The position numbers were made by a program, and so were the translations under genes. Under the pieces are notes generated by a model. The model searched no databases. It saw only the letters and a list, made by a program, of their open reading frames with translations, and had not been told where the DNA came from. Of a DNA stretch of 16,440 bases, positions 1 to 5,792 are shown piece after piece (within the stretch, counting starts at the first letter, position 1; each line of letters opens with the position of its first letter). This DNA is from an uncultured Collinsella sp. (GTDB taxonomy: Bacteria; Actinomycetota; Coriobacteriia; Coriobacteriales; Coriobacteriaceae): positions 1-16,440 of the forward strand of contig CAADSV010000158.1 of the NCBI GenBank assembly GCA_900751665.1. The letters run 5' to 3'.

Positions 1-395
1 CGCCGTCGTGGGGTCTGCTAGGCGGCGTCCCAGCGCACCTGCCGGCGCTGATGCAGGCTCAGAAGGTGTCGCGCAAGGCGGCTGCCGTGGGCTTTGAGTG
101 GGAGACGGTCCAGGACGTGTGGGACGAGGTCGCCGAGGAGCGTGCCGAGTTTGAGGCCGAGGCTCCCGGCTCGCCCGAGCGCGAGATGGAGTTTGGCGAC
201 CTGCTCTTTGCCCTGGTCAACGTTGCGCGCAAGGAGGGAATCGACGCCGAGAGCGCCCTGCGTGCCAGCACGGCAAAGTTCCGCCGCCGCTGGGCCGCGA
301 TGGAGCGGATGGCGGCCGACGCCCACGTGGATCTGGCCGAGCTTTCGACCCACGGCCTCAATGACCTCTGGGATGCCGCAAAGGCAGAGGAGTAA
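1..395 (+). CDS. mazG: MazG-family nucleoside triphosphate pyrophosphohydrolase, C-terminal part (5' end outside window)
   Basis: The reading frame is open from the left edge (first full codon at base 3) to TAA at 393-395, so only the last ~130 residues are seen. MazG proteins hydrolyse NTPs to NMP and pyrophosphate. The visible part begins with a VPAHLPAL..AQK..RKAA..GFEW stretch, typical of the start of the second MazG domain. It continues with the metal-binding acidic helix (DEVAEERAEFE) and the second acidic motif EFGDLLFALVNVAR, followed by the usual ALR.S..KF..RW..ME segment. The internal ATG at 51 lies inside the conserved domain and is not the true start. In mycobacteria and other actinobacteria mazG sits just upstream of eno, as here. 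Family assignment is firm; whether the protein has one or two MazG domains cannot be seen. Confidence 0.88.
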   Translation, partial: PSWGLLGGVPAHLPALMQAQKVSRKAAAVGFEWETVQDVWDEVAEERAEFEAEAPGSPEREMEFGDLLFALVNVARKEGIDAESALRASTAKFRRRWAAMERMAADAHVDLAELSTHGLNDLWDAAKAEE

Positions 396-401
396 GACTG
401 C

Positions 402-444
402 GGGAGCGACGGGACGGGCTTGTCCCATCGCTCCCATTATTTTT
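402..444 (+). terminator. Intrinsic terminator after mazG
   Basis: A 14-bp stem (402-415 with 422-435, one C/A mismatch, 6-nt loop) begins six bases after the mazG stop codon and is followed by a T-rich run at 437-444. It separates mazG transcription from eno. Confidence 0.8.
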
Positions 445-451
445 AAAAAGG

Positions 452-507
452 TTGTATCCCTTGGCTAACTTAGGGCATAATGCAAAAAGTGCGATAAGGC
501 TAACTTA
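452..507 (+). promoter_or_regulatory. Probable eno promoter region with a 10-bp direct repeat
   Basis: TTGTAT (452-457) and CATAAT (476-481) are 18 bp apart and could be -35 and -10 boxes. An alternative is TTAGGG (470-475) with GATAAG (493-498), 17 bp apart. The 10-mer GGCTAACTTA occurs exactly at 463-472 and again at 498-507, 35 bp between starts. This would place one copy between the boxes and one near the transcription start. The repeat is seen directly; the promoter assignment is inference. Confidence 0.4.
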
Positions 508-583
508 TGAACCTGCGCGCCGCTGTAGCGTGCAAGCCGTGTCGCCAAGCATTCAACCCGTTTCCAAGTGAGAGGGAGACAAC

Positions 584-1873
584 ATGAGCGATATTTTGGA
601 TGTCTACGGTCGCGAGGTGCTCGACAGCCGCGGCAACCCCACCGTCGAGGTTGAGGTCGTGCTCGAGGACGGCAGCTTCGGCCGCGCGATGGTGCCTTCG
701 GGCGCTTCGACCGGCGCCTTTGAGGCATGTGAGCTGCGCGACGGCGACAAGGGCCGCTATCTGGGCAAGGGTGTCTCGCAGGCCGTCGAGCACGTCAACA
801 ACGAGTGTGCCGATGCCGTCGTGGGCCTCGACGCCTTCGATCAGCGCGCCGTCGATGCCGCGCTAATCGCCGCGGACGGTACGCCCAACAAGACCAAGCT
901 CGGCGCCAACGCCATTCTGGGCGTGTCGCTGGCCGTTGCCCGCGCCGCAGCCGAGTCGGCGGGCCTGTCGCTGTACCAGTACCTGGGCGGTGTCAACGCC
1001 CATCTGCTGCCCACGCCCATGATGAACATCCTCAACGGCGGTGTGCATGCCGACAATAACGTCGACTTCCAGGAGTTCATGATCATGCCGGTGGGCGCCC
1101 CGAGCTTTGCCGAGGGCCTGCGTTGGTGCGCCGAGGTCTACCACACCCTCAAGGGCGTGCTGCACGAGGCCGGCCTGGGCGGCGGCGTGGGCGACGAGGG
1201 CGGCTTTGCCCCCAACCTTAAGACCAATGCCGAGCCGTTCGAGTACATCACCAAGGCCGTGGAGAAAGCCGGCTTTAAGCCCGGCGTCGACTTCATGTAC
1301 GCCATGGACCCGGCCTCGACCGAGTTCTACAACGCCGAGACCGGCATGTACGAGCTCAAGGGCGAGGGTGTTGAGTACACGAGTGCCCAGATGGTCGATT
1401 ACTGGGAGAAGCTCGTCGACACCTATCCCATCATCTCCATCGAGGACGGCATGGCCGAGGAGGACTGGGACGGCTGGGTCGAACTTACCCGTCGCATTGG
1501 CAACAAGGTGCAGCTGGTGGGCGACGACCTGTTCGTCACCAACACCGAGCGCCTCAAGAAGGGCATCGAGCTGGGTGCCGCCAACGCGATCCTGGTCAAG
1601 GTCAACCAGATCGGCACGCTCACCGAGTCGCTCGAGGCCATCGAGACTGCCAAGGAGGCCGGTTACGCTTGCATCGTGAGCCACCGCTCCGGCGAGACCG
1701 AGGACTCCACGATCGCCGACTTGGTCGTGGGCGTCAACGCCGGTCAGATTAAGTCGGGCGCCCCGTGCCGCAGCGACCGTATCGCCAAGTACAACCAGCT
1801 CATCCGTATCGAGGACGAGCTCGAGGGCAGCGCGCGCTACGCCGGCAAGGCCGCGTTCTACAACATTCGCTAG
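584..1873 (+). CDS. eno: Enolase (phosphopyruvate hydratase)
   Basis: Enolase converts 2-phosphoglycerate to phosphoenolpyruvate in glycolysis and runs in reverse in gluconeogenesis. It is cytoplasmic and Mg-dependent. The 429-residue product is the normal family length. It shows the N-terminal SRGNPTVEVEV and GASTGAFEA loops. The catalytic and metal residues are E164 (FQEF), E205 (GDEGGFAPN), D242 (MDPAS), E287 (SIEDGM), D314 (GDDLF), K339 (LVKVNQIGTLTE), H367 (SHRSGETED) and K390. The start at 584 has a good Shine-Dalgarno (GAGGGAG, 572-578) and matches the family N-terminus. It is flanked by terminators on both sides, so it is probably transcribed alone. Nothing looks truncated or unusual. 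Confidence 0.98.
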   Translation: MSDILDVYGREVLDSRGNPTVEVEVVLEDGSFGRAMVPSGASTGAFEACELRDGDKGRYLGKGVSQAVEHVNNECADAVVGLDAFDQRAVDAALIAADGTPNKTKLGANAILGVSLAVARAAAESAGLSLYQYLGGVNAHLLPTPMMNILNGGVHADNNVDFQEFMIMPVGAPSFAEGLRWCAEVYHTLKGVLHEAGLGGGVGDEGGFAPNLKTNAEPFEYITKAVEKAGFKPGVDFMYAMDPASTEFYNAETGMYELKGEGVEYTSAQMVDYWEKLVDTYPIISIEDGMAEEDWDGWVELTRRIGNKVQLVGDDLFVTNTERLKKGIELGAANAILVKVNQIGTLTESLEAIETAKEAGYACIVSHRSGETEDSTIADLVVGVNAGQIKSGAPCRSDRIAKYNQLIRIEDELEGSARYAGKAAFYNIR

Positions 1874-1945
1874 GCAAACGGCGTGCGCGGGGCGGGGCTG
1901 ACTCGGATTCGCCTCGCTCCCGCCGGGCGCTGTTGAGCACCATTG

Positions 1946-1977
1946 GGCGCTGGGCCATATGGCTCAGCGCCTTTTTT
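1946..1977 (+). terminator. Intrinsic terminator after eno
   Basis: An 11-bp stem (GGCGCTGGGCC, 1946-1956, pairing with 1961-1971 and including one G-U pair) has an ATAT loop and is followed by six T (1972-1977). This is a textbook rho-independent terminator about 75 bp after the eno stop. Confidence 0.9.
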
Positions 1978-2016
1978 ATGTCGAGCAAGGGCCGCCGAAG
2001 GCGTTGCGCGCGCTCG

Positions 2017-2025
2017 TGCTATAAC
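2017..2025 (+). promoter_or_regulatory. Extended -10 promoter for ftsB-ppx
   Basis: TGCTATAAC is a TGn motif directly joined to a good -10 hexamer, just after the eno terminator and about 43 bp before the ftsB ATG. No convincing -35 box is seen, which fits an extended -10 promoter. Assignment is inferred from position and motif. Confidence 0.5.
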
Positions 2026-2068
2026 TAAAAGACTTAGCGCAAACAAACCTCAACCGCACAAGGCGCAC

Positions 2069-2839
2069 ATGGATCAGATTTACGACAACAGGTACTATTC
2101 CGCCGGTTCGCGTGAGCCGTCACCTCGCCGTGCGCGCACGGTGCAGCTCGGCGGGTCCGATTACGCCGGTGCCGACTGCTCCACGCAGCGACCGACAAGT
2201 GCCTCACACTCCCGTGCTCAAGTGAATACGTCGACGGACCGCCCGCTACGTTCGGTGCGCCCGGCGCACTCGGAGCATGCTCAGCGTTCCTCGGCTCAAA
2301 CGCATGAAAAGCCGAGTAGGCCCTCGAACCGTCTTTCGGGCTCGGACTTCATGCATTACGCCAACGATAACGCGGTGGTCAAGGCAATCTACGACTTTAC
2401 CCACGGTCCCCAGCGGGGGCTGTTTGTTGGCATTGTCGTCGCCCTGGCGCTTGTGAGCCTGTATTTCCCCGTGCGCGACCTGTATGTGGCAAAACGCTCG
2501 AGCGACATCTTGGCCAAGCAGGTCGAGATTCGCGAGCAATATAACGACGACCTGCAAAAAAGCGTCGACAAGCTGCTCTCGGAGGAGGGTATCAAGGACG
2601 CGGCATCCGAGGACCTGGGCCTGGTGATGCCCGGCGAGAAGAGGATTGAAGTGCAGGGCCTGGACGACGATTCGGATGCCTCGTCGAGCAAAAAGTCCTC
2701 AAACGCCAAGAAGGCCAGCGAAGTGGCCAAGGAAATCGAAGAAGTCGGTAAGGACGCGCCGTGGTACATCCAAGCGCTCGACATGCTGTTTGGGTTTAAC
2801 GGCGTCGAGGGTCAGACGGTCGTGTCCAACGGCAAATAG
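2069..2839 (+). CDS. DivIC/FtsB-like septum formation initiator protein
   Basis: This is probably the FtsB/DivIC-type bitopic protein that, with FtsL and FtsQ/DivIB-like partners, activates septal wall synthesis. The start at 2069 follows a weak AAGG (2060-2063). The frame is open further upstream, but that part covers the eno terminator and the promoter, so it is not coding. The 256-residue product has three parts. Residues 1-115 are a polar, Ser/Arg/His-rich, probably disordered cytoplasmic head. Residues 117-139 are one transmembrane helix. The rest is an extracytoplasmic coiled coil (about 140-172) ending in the family signature EDLGLVMPGEKRI (181-193), then a charged Ser/Lys/Asp-rich tail. 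The long head is unusual beside the ~100-residue E. coli FtsB, but heads of this kind are known in actinobacterial homologues. The position after eno and before ppx matches actinobacterial gene order. Confidence 0.85.
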   Translation: MDQIYDNRYYSAGSREPSPRRARTVQLGGSDYAGADCSTQRPTSASHSRAQVNTSTDRPLRSVRPAHSEHAQRSSAQTHEKPSRPSNRLSGSDFMHYANDNAVVKAIYDFTHGPQRGLFVGIVVALALVSLYFPVRDLYVAKRSSDILAKQVEIREQYNDDLQKSVDKLLSEEGIKDAASEDLGLVMPGEKRIEVQGLDDDSDASSSKKSSNAKKASEVAKEIEEVGKDAPWYIQALDMLFGFNGVEGQTVVSNGK

Positions 2840-2859
2840 CGCCCGGAGGGGAGCTCGCA

Positions 2860-3861
2860 ATGACAAATTGCAAACGCTATAAGGTGGCCGCGATCGACCT
2901 GGGAACGGTGTCGTCGCGACTGGTGTTGGCCCAGGTCGAGGGCGGGGCAATCGTGGAATCGTCCAAGCATACCGAGATTACCGATCTGGGTGAGGGCGTG
3001 GACGCGACGGGCCGCTTTTGCGAGGCGGCCGTTGAGCGCGTGCTCGCTGCGTGCCGCATGTTTGTGGACGAGGCTCGTGCCTTTGGGGCCGCGTCCATCT
3101 GCACCCCCTCCACGAGCGCCGCGCGTGATGCGTCCAACGCAGCACTGCTGCTGGACGGCCTGCGCGATCTGGGGCTTGAGCCACAGGTGATTCCGGGCGA
3201 GGTCGAGGCACGCCTGACGTTTTTTGGCGTGGCGCACGACTTTGCCGGCGAGCGCATCATTGTTGCCGATTCGGGCGGCGGATCCACGGAGCTCGCGACG
3301 GGCGTCTATGCGCCGGAGCGTGGCGTCTTTGCGCTAGAAGGGACGCGCTCGCTGGACATTGGCTGCCGCCGCGTGACGGAGCGGTTTTTCTCGACGCTGC
3401 CACCCGCACGCGGCGAGCTTGCTGCCGCTGCCGCGTGGGCAGGCGAGCAGTTCGCCGCCTATTTTGAAGGCCTGCCCAGCGACTTTGAGCGCGCCGAGCG
3501 TCTGGTCGCGGTGGGTGGCACGGTGACTACGCTGGTGGCTCTGGTCCACGAGCTGGAACCGTACGATTCGAGCTTTGTTCACCTACGCGAGCTGTCGCTG
3601 GAGCAGGTCTCGGCCGCTATCGAGCGCATGTCTGTGTTGGGCGCGGAAGGCATCGCCGCGCTACCGGGTGTACAGCCCAAGCGCGCGGGCGTGATTCTGG
3701 CCGGCGCCGTGGTGATCCGCGAGCTCATGCGTGCCGGCGGCTACAAGACGCTCACCGTAAGCGAGAACAGCCTACTCGCTGGCATGGCCGCCACCATCAA
3801 CGAGGTTCTCGACGGCGCGACTCCCACCATCGCCTGGACCCCGAGTCTGAGCGCCCTTTAA
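2860..3861 (+). CDS. Ppx/GppA-family phosphatase (exopolyphosphatase-like)
   Basis: Members of this actin-like-fold family remove terminal phosphate from polyphosphate and/or pppGpp. The start at 2860 has a strong GGAGG (2845-2849), 20 bp after the ftsB stop, so the two are probably co-transcribed. The 333-residue protein carries the N-terminal phosphate motif AIDLGTVSSR (11-20), STSAARDASN, GEVEARLTFFG (113-123), DSGGGSTEL (137-145), SLDIGCRRVTERF, VAVGGTVTTL and a C-terminal GAEGIAALPGVQPKRAGVI..GA block. E116 and E144 line up with the two catalytic glutamates of E. coli PPX (E121 and E150). Two usually conserved positions differ: Asn of DxGTNS is V17, and the first Glu of the EEAR motif is V115. 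The length matches short actinobacterial PPX2-type enzymes lacking the C-terminal HD domain. Polyphosphate versus (p)ppGpp preference cannot be read from sequence. Confidence 0.9.
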   Translation: MTNCKRYKVAAIDLGTVSSRLVLAQVEGGAIVESSKHTEITDLGEGVDATGRFCEAAVERVLAACRMFVDEARAFGAASICTPSTSAARDASNAALLLDGLRDLGLEPQVIPGEVEARLTFFGVAHDFAGERIIVADSGGGSTELATGVYAPERGVFALEGTRSLDIGCRRVTERFFSTLPPARGELAAAAAWAGEQFAAYFEGLPSDFERAERLVAVGGTVTTLVALVHELEPYDSSFVHLRELSLEQVSAAIERMSVLGAEGIAALPGVQPKRAGVILAGAVVIRELMRAGGYKTLTVSENSLLAGMAATINEVLDGATPTIAWTPSLSAL

Positions 3862-3875
3862 CCGTCTCCCTCTGA

Positions 3876-3940
3876 GTTGCGGTGAAATAGTTCTTAAATG
3901 GGCCGGTAAACGGCCAAAACAGGAACTATTCCACCGCAAC
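3876..3940. repeat. 18-bp inverted repeat enclosing a small hairpin
   Basis: The arm GTTGCGGTGAAATAGTTC (3876-3893) is matched by its reverse complement at 3923-3940 with one mismatch. Between them GGCCG/CGGCC (3901-3905 and 3911-3915) forms an inner 5-bp hairpin. There is no T run directly after the right arm, so it is not a simple terminator. The layout resembles a REP/MITE-type palindromic repeat unit; that reading is inference. Confidence 0.7.
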
Positions 3941-3948
3941 TTCTAAGG

Positions 3949-3966
3949 GACCGAAGCGGTCTTTTT
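3949..3966 (+). terminator. Short intrinsic terminator after ppx
   Basis: GACCG-AAG-CGGTC (3949-3961) is a 5-bp stem followed directly by five T. The stem is short but the T run is good. It would end ftsB-ppx transcription, perhaps together with the larger palindrome just upstream. Confidence 0.6.
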
Positions 3967-4110
3967 AGCCCGTCCTAAATTAGCTGACTTTCTGAAGCGC
4001 GGGGCGGTGGGACGTCCGCGTATTTGCTGCGCAAATCCGCATCGGCTTCGGACGCCTGCCGGCGCCCTCGCCGGCTCGCTACGGACGCTGCGCGTTCGCT
4101 TAACGCTCGC

Positions 4111-4140
4111 CCCCTCGCGGGTTCGAGTCCCGCCGGCATC
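4111..4140 (+). other. tRNA-like 3' fragment (T arm plus acceptor strand), no 5' half
   Basis: A 5-bp T stem with a canonical TTCGAGT loop (GCGGG-TTCGAGT-CCCGC, about 4117-4133) is followed by CGGCATC (4134-4140), as expected for the 3' end of a tRNA. No matching 5' acceptor strand (GATGCCG or a wobble variant), D arm or anticodon arm is found upstream, where the DNA is GC-rich and unlike tRNA. It is therefore a fragment, pseudogene or att-like copy rather than a working tRNA. Confidence 0.5.
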
Positions 4141-4181
4141 TTAAAGAAACGAGCCCGCATCCCTGGGGAACACGGGCTCGT
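4141..4181 (-). terminator. Terminator of tRNA-Leu (minus strand)
   Basis: A perfect 9-bp stem, ACGAGCCCG (4149-4157) with CGGGCTCGT (4173-4181), holds an inner TCCC/GGGA pairing. Read on the minus strand it is followed by TTCTTTAA (4148-4141). It lies 10 bp beyond the encoded CCA of the tRNA, as expected for its transcript end. Confidence 0.7.
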
Positions 4182-4191
4182 AAACAATACG

Positions 4192-4276
4192 TGGTAGGGG
4201 CGGTGGGACTCGAACCCACAATCCTTGCGGCGAGAGATTTTAAGTCTCCTGCGTATGCCAATTCCGCCACGCCCCC
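4192..4276 (-). tRNA. tRNA-Leu (anticodon UAA)
   Basis: The minus strand begins GGGGGCGTGGCGGAATTGG, a typical class II leucine tRNA start with a D arm. It has the anticodon loop CTTAAAA, anticodon TAA in DNA, reading UUA and UUG. A variable arm (CGCCGCAAGGATTG region), the T arm GTGGG-TTCGAGT-CCCAC and the acceptor strand CGCCCCT follow, with discriminator A and an encoded CCA (4194-4192). The length is 85 nt including CCA. The outermost acceptor pair is G-U. The anticodon and the long variable arm both support leucine. Confidence 0.96.
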
Positions 4277-4287
4277 GTGAGACTAGA

Positions 4288-4296
4288 AGTATAGCA
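4288..4296 (-). promoter_or_regulatory. Extended -10 promoter for tRNA-Leu
   Basis: On the minus strand TGCTATACT lies 11 bases upstream of the mature tRNA 5' end, giving a predicted start near 4281. It sits in the 31-bp gap between the upstream gene and the tRNA. No clear -35 box is seen, but the TGn extension supports it. Confidence 0.55.
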
Positions 4297-4307
4297 CAAG
4301 CCGTCCG

Positions 4308-4931
4308 TTACGCGTTGACGGCCATCGAGTGTTGGCCCGACTTCTCCAGGAACTCCTGGAACTTGGCTTCGTCGCCCTTATTCTTGTACTGCAGGGCTAG
4401 CAGGTATTCCAGGCGGCAGCTCTTGACCTTGTCGTCGCCGGCCTCCTCGAGCATGCGCTCCAGCTCGGGAATGTCGTTGTGGCGCTTGAGGATCATCGTG
4501 TCGTACATCAGTTGGCATTCGTGCGCGACTGCCTCGGCCTGGCCGCCCTCAAAGCCCTTGATCTCGTGCAGGAGCTCCTTGGACTTTTTGCGGTCCTCCT
4601 GGCCAACGTAGTAGTTAAAGGCTTTGATCACCAGGTCGACGCGCTGCATTTTGGGCAGATTGAGCCCCAGCAGCAAATCGAACATCTCGTCGGCGCGCTT
4701 GTGGTCCTCGCGCAGCAGATAGGAGTTCAGGCGCAGGTAGTCGCGGTTATAGCGCGGGTACAGCATGCTGGTGAGTTTGCCATCGAGCAAACGATCGAAC
4801 TCGTCCCACTGCTTCGCAGCCATAAGCTGCTGCAGGCGCTTAAACGTGGTGCGTTTTTTGACGCTAAAGAATACCGACACGGCGATGCAAATAATGACGA
4901 CGGCGGTCCAGAGGGTGCGGGAATCGGGCAT
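4308..4931 (-). CDS. Membrane-anchored helical-repeat (TPR-like) protein of unknown function
   Basis: The 207-residue product has an N-terminal membrane helix (about residues 7-24) followed by a basic KKRTTFKR stop. The rest looks all-helical, with pairs of amphipathic helices such as AKQWDEFDRLLDG, YLRLNSYLLREDHKRADEMFDLLLGL and ELERMLEEAGDD..CRLEYLLALQYKNKGDEAKFQEFLE. This suggests TPR-like repeats facing the cytoplasm, probably as a protein-binding scaffold. No catalytic motif is visible and I do not recognise a named family. The start at 4931 is supported by AAGGA seven bases upstream (4943-4939) and a consensus TATAAT further up. It is monocistronic, ending 31 bp before tRNA-Leu on the same strand, and no terminator is seen between them. 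Confidence 0.8.
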   Translation of the reverse strand: MPDSRTLWTAVVIICIAVSVFFSVKKRTTFKRLQQLMAAKQWDEFDRLLDGKLTSMLYPRYNRDYLRLNSYLLREDHKRADEMFDLLLGLNLPKMQRVDLVIKAFNYYVGQEDRKKSKELLHEIKGFEGGQAEAVAHECQLMYDTMILKRHNDIPELERMLEEAGDDKVKSCRLEYLLALQYKNKGDEAKFQEFLEKSGQHSMAVNA

Positions 4932-4986
4932 ATTGGGGTCCTTAGTCGCTCATAAAGCGAGCGGTATGACAACACGTACTAGATGT

Positions 4987-4992
4987 ATTATA
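4987..4992 (-). promoter_or_regulatory. Perfect -10 box (TATAAT) for the TPR-like gene
   Basis: A consensus TATAAT on the minus strand lies about 55 bp upstream of the ATG at 4931, predicting a start near 4980 and a ~49-nt leader. No good -35 match is seen at 16-18 bp. The gene on the other strand starts at 5095, so this gap serves divergent transcription. Confidence 0.5.
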
Positions 4993-5094
4993 CGCAGCGC
5001 GCAAGCAAACTGGCATAAAAGCTCATCGAGGCCGAGTGCCATCGCTCGCTGCGGTACACTTACCTAAAGTAAACCACGAAGGGAGACATTACCT

Positions 5095-5382
5095 ATGAAG
5101 AAGATCGTTTTGGCTTGCGGTGCTGGCGCTGCTACTTCCACGCTCGTTGCCCAGAAGGTCGCTACCCTGCTCGACGCCAACGGTTACGCCGACAAGTACG
5201 AGATCGTGCAGTGCGCCATCTCCGAGGCCAAGGACGTTTGCGACGAGGGCGCCGACCTGCTGATCGCCACCACCGTTGCCCCCGAGGGCCTCACCTGCCC
5301 GTACGTGAGCGGCGTGCCCTTCATGACCGGCATGAACCGCGTCGCCGCCGAGAAGGCCGTCCTCGACGTCATGGCTCAGTAG
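5095..5382 (+). CDS. Orphan PTS IIB protein, galactitol (GatB)-like
   Basis: PTS IIB proteins pass phosphate from IIA to the sugar being imported by IIC, through a phospho-cysteine. The 95-residue product begins MKKIVLACGAGAATSTLVAQKV, which is the IIB phosphate-loop signature of the galactitol/ascorbate/lactose-type fold. The active cysteine is C8, followed by the Ser/Thr-rich turn. The length matches stand-alone GatB proteins. The start has a strong GAAGGGAG (5078-5085). No IIA or IIC gene is next to it, which is unusual. It is followed after 11 bp by a VOC-domain gene, so the two are probably co-transcribed. The real substrate cannot be inferred; a sensing or regulatory role for the phospho-protein is possible. 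Confidence 0.85.
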   Translation: MKKIVLACGAGAATSTLVAQKVATLLDANGYADKYEIVQCAISEAKDVCDEGADLLIATTVAPEGLTCPYVSGVPFMTGMNRVAAEKAVLDVMAQ

Positions 5383-5393
5383 GCGCTGACTGT

Positions 5394-5768
5394 ATGAGTG
5401 AGCAGAACGCCAACCCGGTAGAGCTCTTTGGCATGCGCGTTGCCCATGTGGGCATTAACGCCGCCGACCCGGCAGACGCCCTGGAGATCGCGGAGCTGTT
5501 CTCGACGATGATGGGCTTGCCTGTTATCGAGACCCCGGTTTCGTACTTCAACGATTCGCTGGTCGAGGTCATGAAGCAGAACGGTCGTGGCACCAAAGGC
5601 CACATCGGCTTTGCCGTTAACGACATCGATGCAGCTGAGAAGTGGTTTGCCGAGCGCGGGCTCGAGGTCAACGAGGAGTCGCGCGCGCTGCTGCCCGACG
5701 GTGGTACCAAGCTCGTGTACTTTAAGCGCGAGTTCGCCGGCTTCGCCGTGCACCTGTGCCGCGAGTAG
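5394..5768 (+). CDS. Stand-alone VOC (glyoxalase/bleomycin-resistance fold) protein, similar to the C-terminal domain of some KDPG aldolases
   Basis: The 124-residue product has the paired beta-alpha-beta-beta-beta pattern of VOC proteins: MRVAHVGINAADPADALEIAELF, then LVEVM, then KGHIGFAVNDIDAAEKWFAERGLEVNEES, then KLVYFKREFAGFAVHLCRE. Likely metal ligands are H18, E58, H70 and perhaps H120; a classical last Glu is not obvious. From memory of the family, the pattern strongly resembles the extra C-terminal domain of KDPG/KHG aldolases in Clostridia (GHI-GTNSIERA, FNEES, GGFAIHL-type segments), here as a free protein. The ATG at 5394 is 11 bp after the IIB stop with only a weak Shine-Dalgarno, suggesting translational coupling. 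The frame is open further upstream, but only inside the IIB gene. Substrate is unknown; a sugar-acid role with the PTS protein is a guess. Confidence 0.8.
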   Translation: MSEQNANPVELFGMRVAHVGINAADPADALEIAELFSTMMGLPVIETPVSYFNDSLVEVMKQNGRGTKGHIGFAVNDIDAAEKWFAERGLEVNEESRALLPDGGTKLVYFKREFAGFAVHLCRE

Positions 5769-5792
5769 CGCACAAGCTGTCATAGCTAGCAA

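Larger units (their letters stand above)
3862..4191. other. Intergenic region, 330 bp, between ppx and tRNA-Leu
   Basis: No protein gene is supported. The region holds a long inverted repeat (3876-3940), a short terminator (3949-3966), a GC-rich segment (about 4001-4140) beginning with a copy of the tRNA-Leu 3' end and ending with a tRNA-like 3' fragment, and the tRNA-Leu terminator (4149-4181). A 70-codon minus-strand frame at 3975-4187 runs antisense across the tRNA-like fragment and the hairpin and is not regarded as a gene. Confidence 0.6.
4001..4209. repeat. 13-bp direct repeat of the tRNA-Leu 3' end (att-like)
   Basis: GGGGCGGTGGGAC occurs exactly at 4001-4013 and 4197-4209 in the same orientation. 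The second copy is the 3' acceptor and T-stem strand of the minus-strand tRNA-Leu. A copy of a tRNA 3' end lying downstream of that tRNA is the usual mark of integrase-mediated insertion at a tRNA gene. Only 183 bp lie between the copies and they contain no integrase, so at most a remnant remains. Chance or a repeat-family origin is possible. Confidence 0.45.

Noticed and set aside
1943..2068. Upstream extension of the ftsB reading frame
   Set aside because: It covers the eno terminator and the likely ftsB promoter; the start at 2069 is more sensible.
3975..4187. 70-codon minus-strand frame in the ppx-tRNA gap
   Set aside because: It translates the antisense of the tRNA-like T arm and of the tRNA-Leu terminator, giving the GLEPARG-type string commonly produced from tRNA antisense; no ribosome site supports it.
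5115..5393. Frame running through the IIB gene into the VOC gene, suggesting a fusion
   Set aside because: In that frame the first 93 codons are an Arg-rich shadow of the IIB gene; the VOC protein begins at 5394.
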